Below the pieces are notes generated by a model. That model did not search any database. It had not been told where the DNA came from and saw only the letters and a program-made list of their open reading frames with translations. 64,000 nt of DNA from Nostoc sp. ATCC 43529 (GTDB taxonomy: Bacteria > Cyanobacteriota > Cyanobacteriia > Cyanobacteriales > Nostocaceae), in NCBI GenBank assembly GCA_003326205.1, contig LWTK01000011.1:186001-250000 (forward strand). Direction: 5' to 3'. Position numbers and translations under genes: made by a program. Shown here in pieces: positions 52,977-61,971 of this stretch. The number at the start of each line of letters is the position of its first letter. The stretch's first letter is position 1.

Positions 52977-53223
52977 CCTCAAGTCCTTCCCAAAGTTGAG
53001 CCACGGGAATTGTCTGTCCTTTCATTGCTTCATGCCAAGCTTGACGAAAATCTTCTAGAATCGCTTCTTTAGATTTATCATCTTCATCAATTTCTTCTAG
53101 TTCTGGGATGAGGACAATAACTTCAACGCGACTTTTCTTATTAATGATTAAGGGACGATCTAAAGTAAGTTGTCCATCCTCATCAATAGTCGCCATAACT
53201 TTAATAGCTTTCATGTTATTCAT
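52969..53223 (-). CDS. Antitoxin of the RelE-type toxin-antitoxin pair
   Basis: An 84-residue protein. Its N-terminus (KAIKVMATIDEDGQLTLDRPL) looks like a small swapped-hairpin or AbrB-like DNA-binding element common to cyanobacterial antitoxins. The acidic middle and C-terminus (EDFRQAWHEAMKGQTIPVAQLWEGLE) would wrap the toxin. It overlaps the toxin gene, consistent with a co-regulated operon. A second ATG nine bases downstream (53214) is equally possible as the start. It follows the dnaG stop closely on the same strand side. Confidence 0.82.
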   Translation of the reverse strand: MNNMKAIKVMATIDEDGQLTLDRPLIINKKSRVEVIVLIPELEEIDEDDKSKEAILEDFRQAWHEAMKGQTIPVAQLWEGLEDV

Positions 53224-53231
53224 AAATATAA

Positions 53232-55145
53232 CTACAACAAATCTGTGATGGAAAATAGCCGTTGTCTGTCTATTTTTTGAAGCTTGAGTTTTTCGGCATA
53301 AAAAGCCTGATAATAGGATTGATATTTTTCTGGTTCAGTTTCGGGATCGGTTTGCTGCCAGAGTTCCAAAAAGTGGCGATAGCGTTTTTCCAGCATTACC
53401 AAATCCATGCAAGCGATCGCAGCTTGAACCACCTGCGGAGTGCGAATTATTTCTGTCTTTGTTTTCTCGTTCAAATGAAATAGATGCGATACTAATCCCA
53501 GGTCTTCTGATAATTCTAAATATTTATTTTGCAGAGTTGAAATTAAATCTATTTGTTCCACCGTTGTTTCTAAAATCTGCCGCCACAATAATCGATGGTG
53601 GGAAAGGCTAAATTGTAAATCCCGTTCTTCTAGTTCGTCAATAATTATTTGACGCTGTTCAGGACAATGCAAGTAAATTCGCAGTAATAATGCTTCTGCA
53701 TATTCTAAAAGGCTGCGTTCTGTCGGGAGTGGGGAAAGTTTTTCACTACCTCCCCATGCTTTTTTCGCTGATACGGGTTTGGAATATGTAGGCGCAGGGG
53801 GAGCAATTTGAGTTAGTAAATTTTCGACACGTAGTGGTATAAGTCTGGTATCGCCTAAACTGAGAATTTCTGCACAATAAGAAACATAATAATTCCGCGT
53901 ATCGCTGTTAGCGATATTTTTGAGTAATTTAACTAATTGCTGAGTTACTTGTTGAAAGTCGGTAGCTTGTTTTAAGTCGCGGTTTTGAATAATTTGTTGA
54001 ATTTGCCAGTCTAACCAAAGGGGCGCGTTTGCTAACAGTTGTGCATAATCTTCTGGTGTTTGTTCGCGCAAGTATTCATCAGCATCTTTGCCATTAGGTA
54101 AATTGAGAATTTTTAGCTGCACTTCTCCTTTATATGCTAGTTCGGCAATTTCGCCGATCGCTCTTTCGGCTGCATTAGTTCCGGCTTTATCAGCGTCAAA
54201 GTTGAGTACTAGTTGTTTCGATTCGCTGTAACGTAATACTAGCCGCACTTGTTCTAAGCTTAAGGCTGTACCAAGGGAAGCGACGGCGTTATTAATCCCA
54301 GCGGCGTGGAGAGCGATCGCATCAAAATAACCCTCCACCACCACTGCTCGATCGAGTTGGGAAATTCCGGTTTTGGCTAGATCCAGGGCAAATAATGTTT
54401 TACCTTTACTAAAAAGTTCGGTTTCTGGGGAATTTAAATATTTTGGTTGTTCGTCAGTCAGGGTTCTACCGCCAAAAGCAATGACGCGTCCTTGGACATC
54501 GCGGATGGGAATCATTAAGCGATCGCGGAACACATCATAATAACCGCCGCCTTCTTTGCGTGGTTTAATCAATCCGGCTTTTTCCACCAGTTGCGCTGGA
54601 TAACGTTTGTCTTCCACCAAGTAGCGATACAGAGTTTCCCAACCTGCCGGCGCATAACCCAAACCAAACTGCTGTATGGTTTCTTCTTGAAGTCTGCGGT
54701 TAGATCGCAAATATTCAATTGCCTTTTGCCCTTGGGATTGTCTGAGGGCGTGTTGATAAAACTGCGCCGAAGAAGCCAGAACTTCATATAATTGTTCGCG
54801 CAAAGACAGTTGACGCTGTAATTCTTGGCGTTGTTCGGGTTCTAAGGTTTGTACGGGTATTTGGTAACGCCGTGCTAAATCCAGTACTACCTCAGCAAAA
54901 GAACGCTTTCCCAAGTCCATGACAAACTTGATCGCATTTCCCCCAGCTTGACAGCCGAAGCAATAATACATTTGCTTAGTTTGGCTAACAGTGAAGCTGG
55001 GAGATTTTTCATCATGAAACGGGCACAACCCGACAAAATCTTTCCCTCGCTTACGTAAAACTACGTACTCCGAGACAACATCGACAATATCAGCTCGTAG
55101 TTTAACTTCTTCAATTGTGTCTGGGTGTAAGCGGGGGATTTGCAT
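53232..55145 (-). CDS. dnaG: DNA primase
   Basis: A 637-residue bacterial primase that makes RNA primers for replication. From the N-terminus it has a CHC2 zinc finger (CPFHDEKSPSF then YYCFGCQAGG), the primase core, a TOPRIM domain (VVVEGYFDAIALHAAG and the DFDADKAG-type NFDADKAGT), and a C-terminal DnaB-interacting region rich in Gln and Leu. The ATG at 55145 (MQIPRLHPDTIEEVK) is chosen over 55283, because the extra 46 residues are unlike any primase and come from CCCATGCCC-type repeat DNA. It lies divergent to the amidase gene. Confidence 0.96.
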   Translation of the reverse strand: MQIPRLHPDTIEEVKLRADIVDVVSEYVVLRKRGKDFVGLCPFHDEKSPSFTVSQTKQMYYCFGCQAGGNAIKFVMDLGKRSFAEVVLDLARRYQIPVQTLEPEQRQELQRQLSLREQLYEVLASSAQFYQHALRQSQGQKAIEYLRSNRRLQEETIQQFGLGYAPAGWETLYRYLVEDKRYPAQLVEKAGLIKPRKEGGGYYDVFRDRLMIPIRDVQGRVIAFGGRTLTDEQPKYLNSPETELFSKGKTLFALDLAKTGISQLDRAVVVEGYFDAIALHAAGINNAVASLGTALSLEQVRLVLRYSESKQLVLNFDADKAGTNAAERAIGEIAELAYKGEVQLKILNLPNGKDADEYLREQTPEDYAQLLANAPLWLDWQIQQIIQNRDLKQATDFQQVTQQLVKLLKNIANSDTRNYYVSYCAEILSLGDTRLIPLRVENLLTQIAPPAPTYSKPVSAKKAWGGSEKLSPLPTERSLLEYAEALLLRIYLHCPEQRQIIIDELEERDLQFSLSHHRLLWRQILETTVEQIDLISTLQNKYLELSEDLGLVSHLFHLNEKTKTEIIRTPQVVQAAIACMDLVMLEKRYRHFLELWQQTDPETEPEKYQSYYQAFYAEKLKLQKIDRQRLFSITDLL

Positions 55146-55383
55146 AGGATTGGGCATTGGGCATGGGAAAACAGGAGGCAGGAGGCAGGGGGCAGGAGGC
55201 AGAAGTTCTTTAATGCGTGAATTTTGAATTGATTTGTCTCCCCAGTCCGTCGCCATCAACTTTGGAGAAATAACAAAGGACAAATGACTTTCGACTTCTG
55301 ATAGCTATTATATTGTTGTTGCGAAGCCACCAATTATGTCTAGAATTGCTAACGCTTAATTTTAACAGAGGAAATACTCAAAG

Positions 55384-56733
55384 ATGGGACGTATTTTTAT
55401 CTCGGCGGCTCACGGAGGCAAAGAAGCGGGAGGAATCGATCCGGGTGCGATCGCTGGTGGTACAACTGAAGCTAAAGAAATGATTCTGCTGCGGGATTTG
55501 ATTGTCACGGAACTGCGGGCGCGGAATTTTGAAATTTTAGCAGTTCCTGATGATTTGAGTGCTGCTCAAACTATCAGCTGGATCAATTCCCGTGGACGCC
55601 AGGGTGATGTGGCGCTAGAAATTCAATCTGATGCAGCTGGCAGTCCTGCTGTACGTGGGGCTAGTGTGTTCTACATTGCCAACAATACTGAGCGTAAAGC
55701 CAATGCCGAACAGTTGCTAGTGGCACTGTTGCGTCGCGTACCTCAATTACCAAATCGCGGAGTCAAGCCAGATACAAATAGTGGATTGGGTAGTTTGGCA
55801 TTCTGTCGGCAAACAAGGCTTCCAGCTTTGTTAATGCAAGTGGGATTTCTCAGCAGTCCAGAGGATCGGGCTTTGCTGCAAACTCGTCGCCGCGATTTTG
55901 CTTTGGGAATTGCTGACGGATTGGCATCTTGGAGTCGTGTAATTGACCCTACCGGAACTCCCACAGAACCTACTTATGCACCAATTAATATTAATATTAA
56001 CGGGCAAAATTATTCAGAACAAGGAATTTTAGTTAATGGTAATGCTTACATTCCCATTGATTTAGTAGACCGTCTGCGAATAGATTTATCAAAAGCACCG
56101 AATGTCAATCGAATTACTTATCGGAGAATCGTGTATGTCAAAGCGATCGAACTGCGGGATTTTAATGTTGCCGTCGGTTGGGATGCTGGAACTCGTACTG
56201 TCAGCTTGCGATCGAATTTAATAGTTTGTGCTGGTCAATTAGACCGGGTAATGTCAAACGGTAATACTTCAGAAGTACAGTTACAATTATTCCTCAGAAA
56301 TAATAATGAAAATGCTTTGGTAAAGTTTCCTGATATCTCAAAACTTTATCGCGAAGAAGCAGGTATAGAAGGGGTAAATTATGATATTGCTTTTTGCCAA
56401 ATGTGTGTAGAAACGGGATTTTTAAGGTTTGGCGGTGATATTAAACCCGAACAAAATAACTTTGCTGGTTTAGGGGCGATCGGTGGCGGTTCGGAGGCTG
56501 CATCTTTTCCCAGTGCCAGAATTGGAGTTAGGGCACACGTGCAACATTTAAAAGCTTACGCTAGTTTAGAACCTTTGGTACAGGAAGTAGTAGACCCCAG
56601 ATTTCGTTTTGTGACGCGAGGAATTGCACCATTAATTGACCAACTATCAGGGCGCTGGTCAGCAGATTTAGATTATGGTGCAAGAATTACAGCAATGTTG
56701 AAACGATTATATGAGTCAGCAGGACTTCTTTAA
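55384..56733 (+). CDS. N-acetylmuramoyl-L-alanine amidase/glucosaminidase, one zinc ligand altered
   Basis: A 449-residue protein. Residues 1-185 are an amidase_3 domain. A short beta-rich stalk (NINGQNYSEQGILVNGNAYIPI) follows, and residues about 290-445 resemble a glucosaminidase/SagA-like lysozyme fold (QMCVETGFLRFGG, NFAGLGAIGG). Zinc ligands expected are His10 (AAHGG), Glu29 (TTEAK) and a His in an EIHAD-type motif; here that motif reads EIQSD, with Gln81 (codon CAA at 55624-55626). The amidase activity may therefore be weak or lost while the second domain could still act. No signal peptide is visible. A GAGGAAA site precedes the ATG. Confidence 0.82.
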   Translation: MGRIFISAAHGGKEAGGIDPGAIAGGTTEAKEMILLRDLIVTELRARNFEILAVPDDLSAAQTISWINSRGRQGDVALEIQSDAAGSPAVRGASVFYIANNTERKANAEQLLVALLRRVPQLPNRGVKPDTNSGLGSLAFCRQTRLPALLMQVGFLSSPEDRALLQTRRRDFALGIADGLASWSRVIDPTGTPTEPTYAPINININGQNYSEQGILVNGNAYIPIDLVDRLRIDLSKAPNVNRITYRRIVYVKAIELRDFNVAVGWDAGTRTVSLRSNLIVCAGQLDRVMSNGNTSEVQLQLFLRNNNENALVKFPDISKLYREEAGIEGVNYDIAFCQMCVETGFLRFGGDIKPEQNNFAGLGAIGGGSEAASFPSARIGVRAHVQHLKAYASLEPLVQEVVDPRFRFVTRGIAPLIDQLSGRWSADLDYGARITAMLKRLYESAGLL

Positions 56734-56834
56734 GTTTTCATCTCCTATTCCCATAAAGATGAGGAATTGTTGGAAGAATTTGTCACTCATTTAGCTAGCC
56801 TCAAGTGGCAGGGCTTGAGTATTAGATAAAAAAT

Positions 56835-56861
56835 AAGGGGTAATAGCAACTAATCCCCCTT
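56835..56861. terminator. Possible bidirectional terminator between convergent genes
   Basis: AAGGGG at 56835-56840 pairs with CCCCTT at 56856-56861 in the 150-bp gap between the converging amidase and membrane-protein genes. The stem is short and the flanking T-runs are weak. Confidence 0.35.
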
Positions 56862-56884
56862 GTTAATTTATAATTTAGTAATAA

Positions 56885-57658
56885 TTAAGCCGTCTTAAAA
56901 AATCGGATAATTTCTCGCACATGATCTAGAAATTGACCATCAGTTGAAAGTTGCGCGATCGCATTTCTCGCTTCTCTTCCTAAACGTTCGTGTTCTGTGT
57001 GATTTATTGCACGTAATTCTTCTAAATTAGCCGCAATCCGCGCTAAATCTCTGCGAGTTTCTTCAGCAAAACGTTGTTGCGTTGCTGGCAATGAAGAGGA
57101 TTGTTCTGGGTTCAGTTGCTCCTCTAAAGATTGGACTTTTTGTTCTAAATTAGCAAAGCGATCGCGCAGTTCAACAATATCTTCACGAGGATACTTCCAT
57201 TCTTGGCGAATCATCGTTAACCGTGCATATAAATACTCGTAAGCCCTAATCGCTGGACGCAGAATTGTTAATAACAAAGCCGCACCAGAACTGACATATC
57301 CGACTGTACTAATACCAGTGACAGCAAGAGTATAAAGACCAACGGCTGAGAGTAAGTGTAAAGCAATGGCAACCCAGAGCGATCGCTTTGCCAAAACTGT
57401 GACATACTTTACTTGTTTTTCATCGACTGGAATTCCTTTTTCTGTAGATTGTGCTGCTTCTGCTAAAACTTCTTTAGCTTGAAAATGCACGTTCCACGGT
57501 ACCGTAACAATTACTAACAGCCACCAAAAACTTGCACCACCAATCACCCAGTCAAGAAAGCTACCAGCAGGTATGTGCAACCATTGAAGTAAACCAAAAG
57601 CAGCTAACACCACAATCACAATGCTAGCAATGGAACTGATAAAAAAGTTAATATACAT
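56885..57658 (-). CDS. Membrane protein with C-terminal coiled coil, function unknown
   Basis: A 257-residue protein with four hydrophobic segments (about residues 5-27, 36-55, 93-113 and 119-136). A cytoplasmic region follows with heptad-like helices (IVELRDRFANLEQKVQSLEE, then a TRRDLARIAANLEELRAI segment). I recognise no enzymatic motif. The arrangement suggests a membrane-anchored oligomer or structural adaptor. Its upstream gap (57659-58256) is filled mainly by the repeat elements near 57887-58153; bases 57659-57886 show nothing assignable. Confidence 0.7.
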   Translation of the reverse strand: MYINFFISSIASIVIVVLAAFGLLQWLHIPAGSFLDWVIGGASFWWLLVIVTVPWNVHFQAKEVLAEAAQSTEKGIPVDEKQVKYVTVLAKRSLWVAIALHLLSAVGLYTLAVTGISTVGYVSSGAALLLTILRPAIRAYEYLYARLTMIRQEWKYPREDIVELRDRFANLEQKVQSLEEQLNPEQSSSLPATQQRFAEETRRDLARIAANLEELRAINHTEHERLGREARNAIAQLSTDGQFLDHVREIIRFFKTA

Positions 57659-57886
57659 TTTGTATTGTCTCCGATGAAACCATCATTTCGATCGTGACTA
57701 TGCCCCAGCAGTTTTACTGAAATAATTGTGATGCTTTTTTTTGTTGCACACACTATCTTTTGGATGAGATAGCTACATCAAATAAGTTAAGTATCTTTCT
57801 CACCTTTTTGTAAAAATTAGTAACACAAATGCTTGTGATAGTTTTTCTAGCTGCACATATAGCAGAATGACGAATTCACAATTCAT

Positions 57887-58030
57887 ACTAATGGTCTATC
57901 GCATTAATTTTGCAGGTTTAATAAACGTAGACGCGGAGCGGCTTGCCGCAGGCTACCGCAAAGGACGCAAAGAGCGCAAAGAAAGAAAAATTAAGAAGAA
58001 GTTCACCCCTCATAACTAATGCAATGAACC
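57887..58030. repeat. MITE-like element, first of a tandem pair
   Basis: It begins CTAATGGTCTATCGCATTAA and ends near 58030 with an imperfect inverse (TAATGCAATGAACCACTA). The interior has a GCGGAGCGGCTTGCCGCAGGC palindromic patch and AAAGGACGCAAAGAGCGCAAAG. The ends match those of the element at 36683-36806 with several changes. Confidence 0.6.
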
Positions 58031-58153
58031 ACTAATGGTCTATCGCATTAATTTTGATGAGTTCGTAGTAAGCACTTCAGTGCTTAAAAATCTAGGACTA
58101 AAGTCCTGACTACAAACTTATTCACATATCATAACTAATGGGACAGACTACTA
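58031..58153. repeat. MITE-like element, second of a tandem pair, related to 36683-36806
   Basis: It starts ACTAATGGTCTATCGCATTA and ends TGGGACAGACTACTAA, the imperfect inverse. The interior AGTAAGCACTTCAGTGCTT and AGGACTAAAGTCCT hairpins are those of the 36683 element in reverse order and orientation. It therefore belongs to the same family, inserted directly next to the preceding copy. Confidence 0.7.
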
Positions 58154-58256
58154 ACTTGCGCTCAAAGGGACTGGGGGGATTAGGGTTGAAACAGAATATT
58201 CTTACTCCCTACTCCCAACCTCAGTTATTATTTTTGGCTACAACTTAGTATCAAAA

Positions 58257-58664
58257 CTATTGAATGAGATAACTACGCCAAATTGGTTGAGTATCTTTGC
58301 TACCTTTATCCGGAAGCAGTAATCGCCAAGTTTTACCTTCTTGCTGAATTTGCAAGTAAAGGTTAAAGGGTTTTCGCGGTTGTGTTAAGCTTCGTTTTGG
58401 TAACTTAACAATTAAATCATAAGTTCCTTGGACGCGGAAAGCTGGTAAATTTTCAATAGTTAGGGGTTGTTCTTGGCTAATGGATAGCCGCTTGATTTCA
58501 AATCCTTGAAAATCTAAATCCAACTGCTGGCTAAGCTTTTGTTGAGTTTGTTCTAACTCAAATGCGATCGCTTTTTGCACTAACTCGCTAGTCGGTACCA
58601 ATCCAATAGTGCCACAAGCCGTCAATAGAACCAACAATATTACTGTTAAAAGCAACCGCACCAT
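58257..58664 (-). CDS. Small predicted lipoprotein, function unknown
   Basis: A 135-residue protein with a lipoprotein signal: MVRLLLTVILLVLLTACG, lipobox LTAC with Cys17. The mature part has an amphipathic helix (SELVQKAIAFELEQTQQKL) and then beta-rich sequence, with a TYDLIVKLPKRSLTQ strand. It probably sits in the outer or plasma membrane facing the periplasm. I recognise no family with a known role. Confidence 0.78.
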   Translation of the reverse strand: MVRLLLTVILLVLLTACGTIGLVPTSELVQKAIAFELEQTQQKLSQQLDLDFQGFEIKRLSISQEQPLTIENLPAFRVQGTYDLIVKLPKRSLTQPRKPFNLYLQIQQEGKTWRLLLPDKGSKDTQPIWRSYLIQ

Positions 58665-58731
58665 ATTAATCCTAAGAAACCACTAATCAGCGATAGTATA
58701 ACTGTAGATTCCCTAAATTTTCTCATCTACC

Positions 58732-59397
58732 ATGCCAAAACAGTCTATAGGTCTTGATAACCAACTATACAATTATCTTTTATCTGTTTCGCTGCGAGAA
58801 CCAGAAATTCTTTGGAAGCTGCGTCAAGAAACCGCGAACCACCCCAATGGCACAATGCAGATTTCGCCAGAACAAGGGCAGTTTATGAGGCTTTTGGTGC
58901 AGCTGATTGGAGCGAAGAAAACCTTGGAAGTTGGCGTGTTTACAGGTTATAGCTCACTTTCTGTAGCTTTGGCGCTACCAGATGATGGTAAGATTATTGC
59001 GGCTGATGTGAGTGAAGAATTTACTGCGATCGCCAGACGGTATTGGCAAGAAGCTGGGGTTGCCCATAAAATCGATTTGCATTTGGCACCAGGCTTCGAA
59101 ACTTTAGATCGATTGTTAGCAACTGGCCAAGCCGAGACATTTGATTTTGCTTTTATCGATGCTGATAAAGAAAATTATGATGGATATTACGAGCGATCGC
59201 TACAATTAATACGTCCAGGCGGATTAATTGCGATTGATAATGTTTTGTGGTCAGGACACGTTGCTGACCCACAATTTCAAGATGAAAGTACCCAAGCAAT
59301 TAGGGCGCTGAACGAAAAATTACACCATGACGAACGCGTAATTCTTTCTCTTGTCCCCATCGCAGATGGACTTACTTTAGCAGTTAAACGACGCTAG
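58732..59397 (+). CDS. Class I SAM-dependent O-methyltransferase (CCoAOMT-like, family 3)
   Basis: A 221-residue enzyme with the order typical of bacterial catechol/caffeoyl-CoA-type O-methyltransferases: LVQLIGAKKTLEVGVFTGYS, then GKIIAADVSEEF, DFAFIDADKENYDGYYE (metal-binding Asp residues) and GGLIAIDNVLWSG. The divalent-cation site is complete, so it is probably active on a catechol-like or polyphenolic substrate in the cytosol. It stands alone, divergent from the lipoprotein gene, and has no visible link to the PKS/NRPS cluster 22 kb away. Confidence 0.92.
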   Translation: MPKQSIGLDNQLYNYLLSVSLREPEILWKLRQETANHPNGTMQISPEQGQFMRLLVQLIGAKKTLEVGVFTGYSSLSVALALPDDGKIIAADVSEEFTAIARRYWQEAGVAHKIDLHLAPGFETLDRLLATGQAETFDFAFIDADKENYDGYYERSLQLIRPGGLIAIDNVLWSGHVADPQFQDESTQAIRALNEKLHHDERVILSLVPIADGLTLAVKRR

Positions 59398-59462
59398 TGC
59401 ATTTGGATATACTTACTTGATTTGATTGTCATTAGCCATTTATAATTGGTAATTACTTTTTA

Positions 59463-59500
59463 ATGACCAATGACTAATGACTAATGACTAATGACTAATT
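59463..59500. repeat. Short tandem heptanucleotide repeat (ATGACTA)
   Basis: About five ATGACTA-type heptamers lie in the 83-bp gap after the O-methyltransferase gene and run into the 3' end of the convergent metallophosphoesterase gene. They supply its final codons, so the annotated C-terminus may be recently altered. Confidence 0.75.
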
Positions 59501-61235
59501 CATCAAACTTCACGACCTCTGAATCAGGCTTGCGAGTATCAAAACGATAACTACTAATCATACCCGTGGCTGTGTCAAAGATACTAAAAATTGTCAGATC
59601 GTTACTAGCAATATAAGGCATCGGTTTAGCATCTTCACCTAACAAAGGAGCAATTGTTGGTACAATCGGTTGTAAACCATTGGGATCGCCAAGTTGAACA
59701 TACTCTTCTTGATAGCTAATTGGTACTTCTCGCTTTCTTTCACCCCAAGCCGCACCATAAGTATTACCAACATTAGATGTTTCTAAAAAGTGCATTCCAC
59801 TGGGACTAACAAAGCGATTCCATAAATGGGAATGTCCATAAAATACTAATTGCACATTAGCTTTTTCTAGCAAAGGCACAACATCTCGGATGATATAATC
59901 TGCACCTTTGGGATACTCATAACGCACCGCCTTAATCTTGTCATTATCCCGCTCAATTATTTGTACTGGGTCTGTATAAGCAGGAACTATATTATCACCC
60001 AGAGTATGAGGCGGATGATGAAACATCACAACTTTGTATTTTGCTTGTTTAAACTCAGGGCTGTTGAGTTCTGTTTCTAGCCAATTATACTGCTTGGAAC
60101 CTTTAGCAATTGGCTCATAAATTACCTGTCCATAACCCCAATTTTCTGGATTATTGAAATCTTTTTCTGCTTCTTGATATCTCCCCTTACGCTTTCCATC
60201 TAAACTGGGAGGACGCCACATATTCGTAATGTATAATACTACGAGACGTACATCTCCAAAGGTAACTGCGTAATATTTTTTTCCACCCTCTTGACTTGTT
60301 GGTAGAGTGAAAATTTCTTCGTAGGTAACAGTATTAAAAGAATTATTGATGAGAGATTTGTCAGGATACAATTTTTGGGCGATCGCCTGAGGAATGGTAT
60401 CATCAAACTCATCATTTAAACTTCCAGTTCTAGCAAATCGCCCCATCACTTCATGATTACCAATGCAAGTAAACATGGGTGCATGTTGAATTATTTGCCC
60501 ACCAGTATAAGTTGTCTTAACACCGTCGTGGGTCATTTCGTATTTAGCACGACCTTGTAAACCGGGAAACAGCGCACCACCGCTATTATCATCAAACCAT
60601 TCCGAGGCGCGATCGGGAACATTGACCAAATCACCAGCAAACCACACTCCATCAACTCGTCCAACCGTTTCTACTACCTTTTGCAGATTTGCAGATGTCA
60701 TCGGCTTTAATTGATGGTCTGAGGTCAGCAAAATTTTGAGTGGCGTACCGGGTTTTGGAGTAGCTGCAAGAGTAAAAACATCACTGCTAACAGTTTCGCC
60801 ATCTTCCCGCACACTTGTAACGCGATAGTTTACCCGTACCCCAGGAGTTAAGCCAGTTACCTCAGCTTCATGTCGCCAAATGTCACGTCCAACGGGTTTT
60901 TGATAAACTTGCTTGTCTTGGGTTTGGTTTCCAACCCTTGATTTTTGGTCTTCACGCGTGCGACTGAGTTTGATAGTATTTGCCTTAGCAGTTTGTTTGA
61001 GATTTTCACCGTAGGAGACTGTGTGTTGAGTACCAGCAAACTCGGTAAACCAAACTACTCGCACTGAATTTTCAGTTGGCACTTGCAAAAATGGATCGGT
61101 CAGCAGATAAGGTGCTGATATCATATCTGTTTGCCTACATGAATGCACGCTTACTAGAGTAAAGCATATAACAAGCGCCAGCATAGCCACTGAGGAGATT
61201 TTACGGCTGCCTAAGCGTCTGAGCATGAGTAACAT
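59481..61235 (-). CDS. Exported calcineurin-like metallophosphoesterase (purple acid phosphatase-like)
   Basis: A 584-residue protein with an N-terminal signal sequence (hydrophobic run then VHSC, possibly a lipobox). An FN3-like domain covers about residues 45-160. A metallophosphatase core of about 165-500 follows, with LLTSDHQ, FAGDLVNV, CIGNHEVMG, FHHPPHT and YGHSHLWN, which together provide a dinuclear metal site. The architecture resembles purple acid phosphatase/alkaline phosphatase D-like secreted enzymes that release phosphate from organic esters. The first motif reads SDHQ rather than GDxG-type DxH, a modest variation. It is divergent from the GC-rich region, with a 736-bp gap upstream. 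Confidence 0.88.
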   Translation of the reverse strand: MLLMLRRLGSRKISSVAMLALVICFTLVSVHSCRQTDMISAPYLLTDPFLQVPTENSVRVVWFTEFAGTQHTVSYGENLKQTAKANTIKLSRTREDQKSRVGNQTQDKQVYQKPVGRDIWRHEAEVTGLTPGVRVNYRVTSVREDGETVSSDVFTLAATPKPGTPLKILLTSDHQLKPMTSANLQKVVETVGRVDGVWFAGDLVNVPDRASEWFDDNSGGALFPGLQGRAKYEMTHDGVKTTYTGGQIIQHAPMFTCIGNHEVMGRFARTGSLNDEFDDTIPQAIAQKLYPDKSLINNSFNTVTYEEIFTLPTSQEGGKKYYAVTFGDVRLVVLYITNMWRPPSLDGKRKGRYQEAEKDFNNPENWGYGQVIYEPIAKGSKQYNWLETELNSPEFKQAKYKVVMFHHPPHTLGDNIVPAYTDPVQIIERDNDKIKAVRYEYPKGADYIIRDVVPLLEKANVQLVFYGHSHLWNRFVSPSGMHFLETSNVGNTYGAAWGERKREVPISYQEEYVQLGDPNGLQPIVPTIAPLLGEDAKPMPYIASNDLTIFSIFDTATGMISSYRFDTRKPDSEVVKFDELVISH

Positions 61236-61375
61236 ACCAAATTTTTATAGGGTATTCACCGGCTGAATGCAATTTTATTATTAACCTTTTTTGCGGATAA
61301 GGTTTACAATTTATCCTCGATAACCCCTTATGCAAACTTCTCCCTTTAGCCACAGGTAACGATCTAGAATTAAAC

Positions 61376-61423
61376 AGGACTTACGCAACTGGCACAAGCA
61401 ATGGTGCCAGTTGCGTAAGTCCT
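61376..61423. repeat. Perfect 20-bp inverted repeat (hairpin) with AGGACTTACGCA ends
   Basis: Bases 61376-61395 pair exactly with 61404-61423 around an 8-base loop. The end sequence AGGACTTACGCA is shared with the 49402-49544 element and a lone copy at 63726. The hairpin is too regular to be chance and looks like a compact REP-like unit. The rest of the 61236-61971 gap is AT-rich up to 61700 and then carries a short GC-rich patch, with no convincing gene. Confidence 0.85.
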
Positions 61424-61971
61424 GATTATGTTACATCTACGTTGTCAATGGATGGCTGGAAGCTGGGATAATTTTTGTGATTCTATCTTTAATTCCTTTA
61501 TCAAACCCCAAACAGCTTGATAAATTTTATACTTACAATGCTGATTTACTTAGATAAATGTAATAATAAATACTTGCTTGCCGGATTACTGTCACAGTAA
61601 GCAATAAGCAATAAGCATTAAATCATTTAATCCAAATCTTCTTAGGATATTCTCAGAAGATAAATTGTAGTATGAACTAATCACATTCTTGTAATAAAAA
61701 CTACTTTATTTCTCAGTATGAGTGTTCGGCGATCGCTCCACTTTGGGTTCATCTAACAAAATCGCATTGCTCCCCCGCCCAGCGTAGCTGATCGCGGACA
61801 TCTTGCACCTGCCTTGTGGAAGAGGGTGGCGCTGCACTGTCCACCCTACGGAATAATCAGCTTTATAGCTTGTGATTTCGAGTGGGAGCAATTGGTGCAA
61901 GATTTAAGCCTCCCACAGGCGCGATCGCACTCTATGAAACAAGTACATTGTTCTAAGATGTCCCAAAGCGC

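Noticed and set aside
55146..55283. 46-residue N-terminal extension of DNA primase
   Set aside because: The extra residues derive from CCCATGCCC-type repeat DNA and lack similarity to primases; the ATG at 55145 fits the family.
61706..61900. 64-codon minus-strand frame before the GC-rich region
   Set aside because: No start signal, no recognised motif, and it lies in a short patch of dispersed repeat-like DNA.
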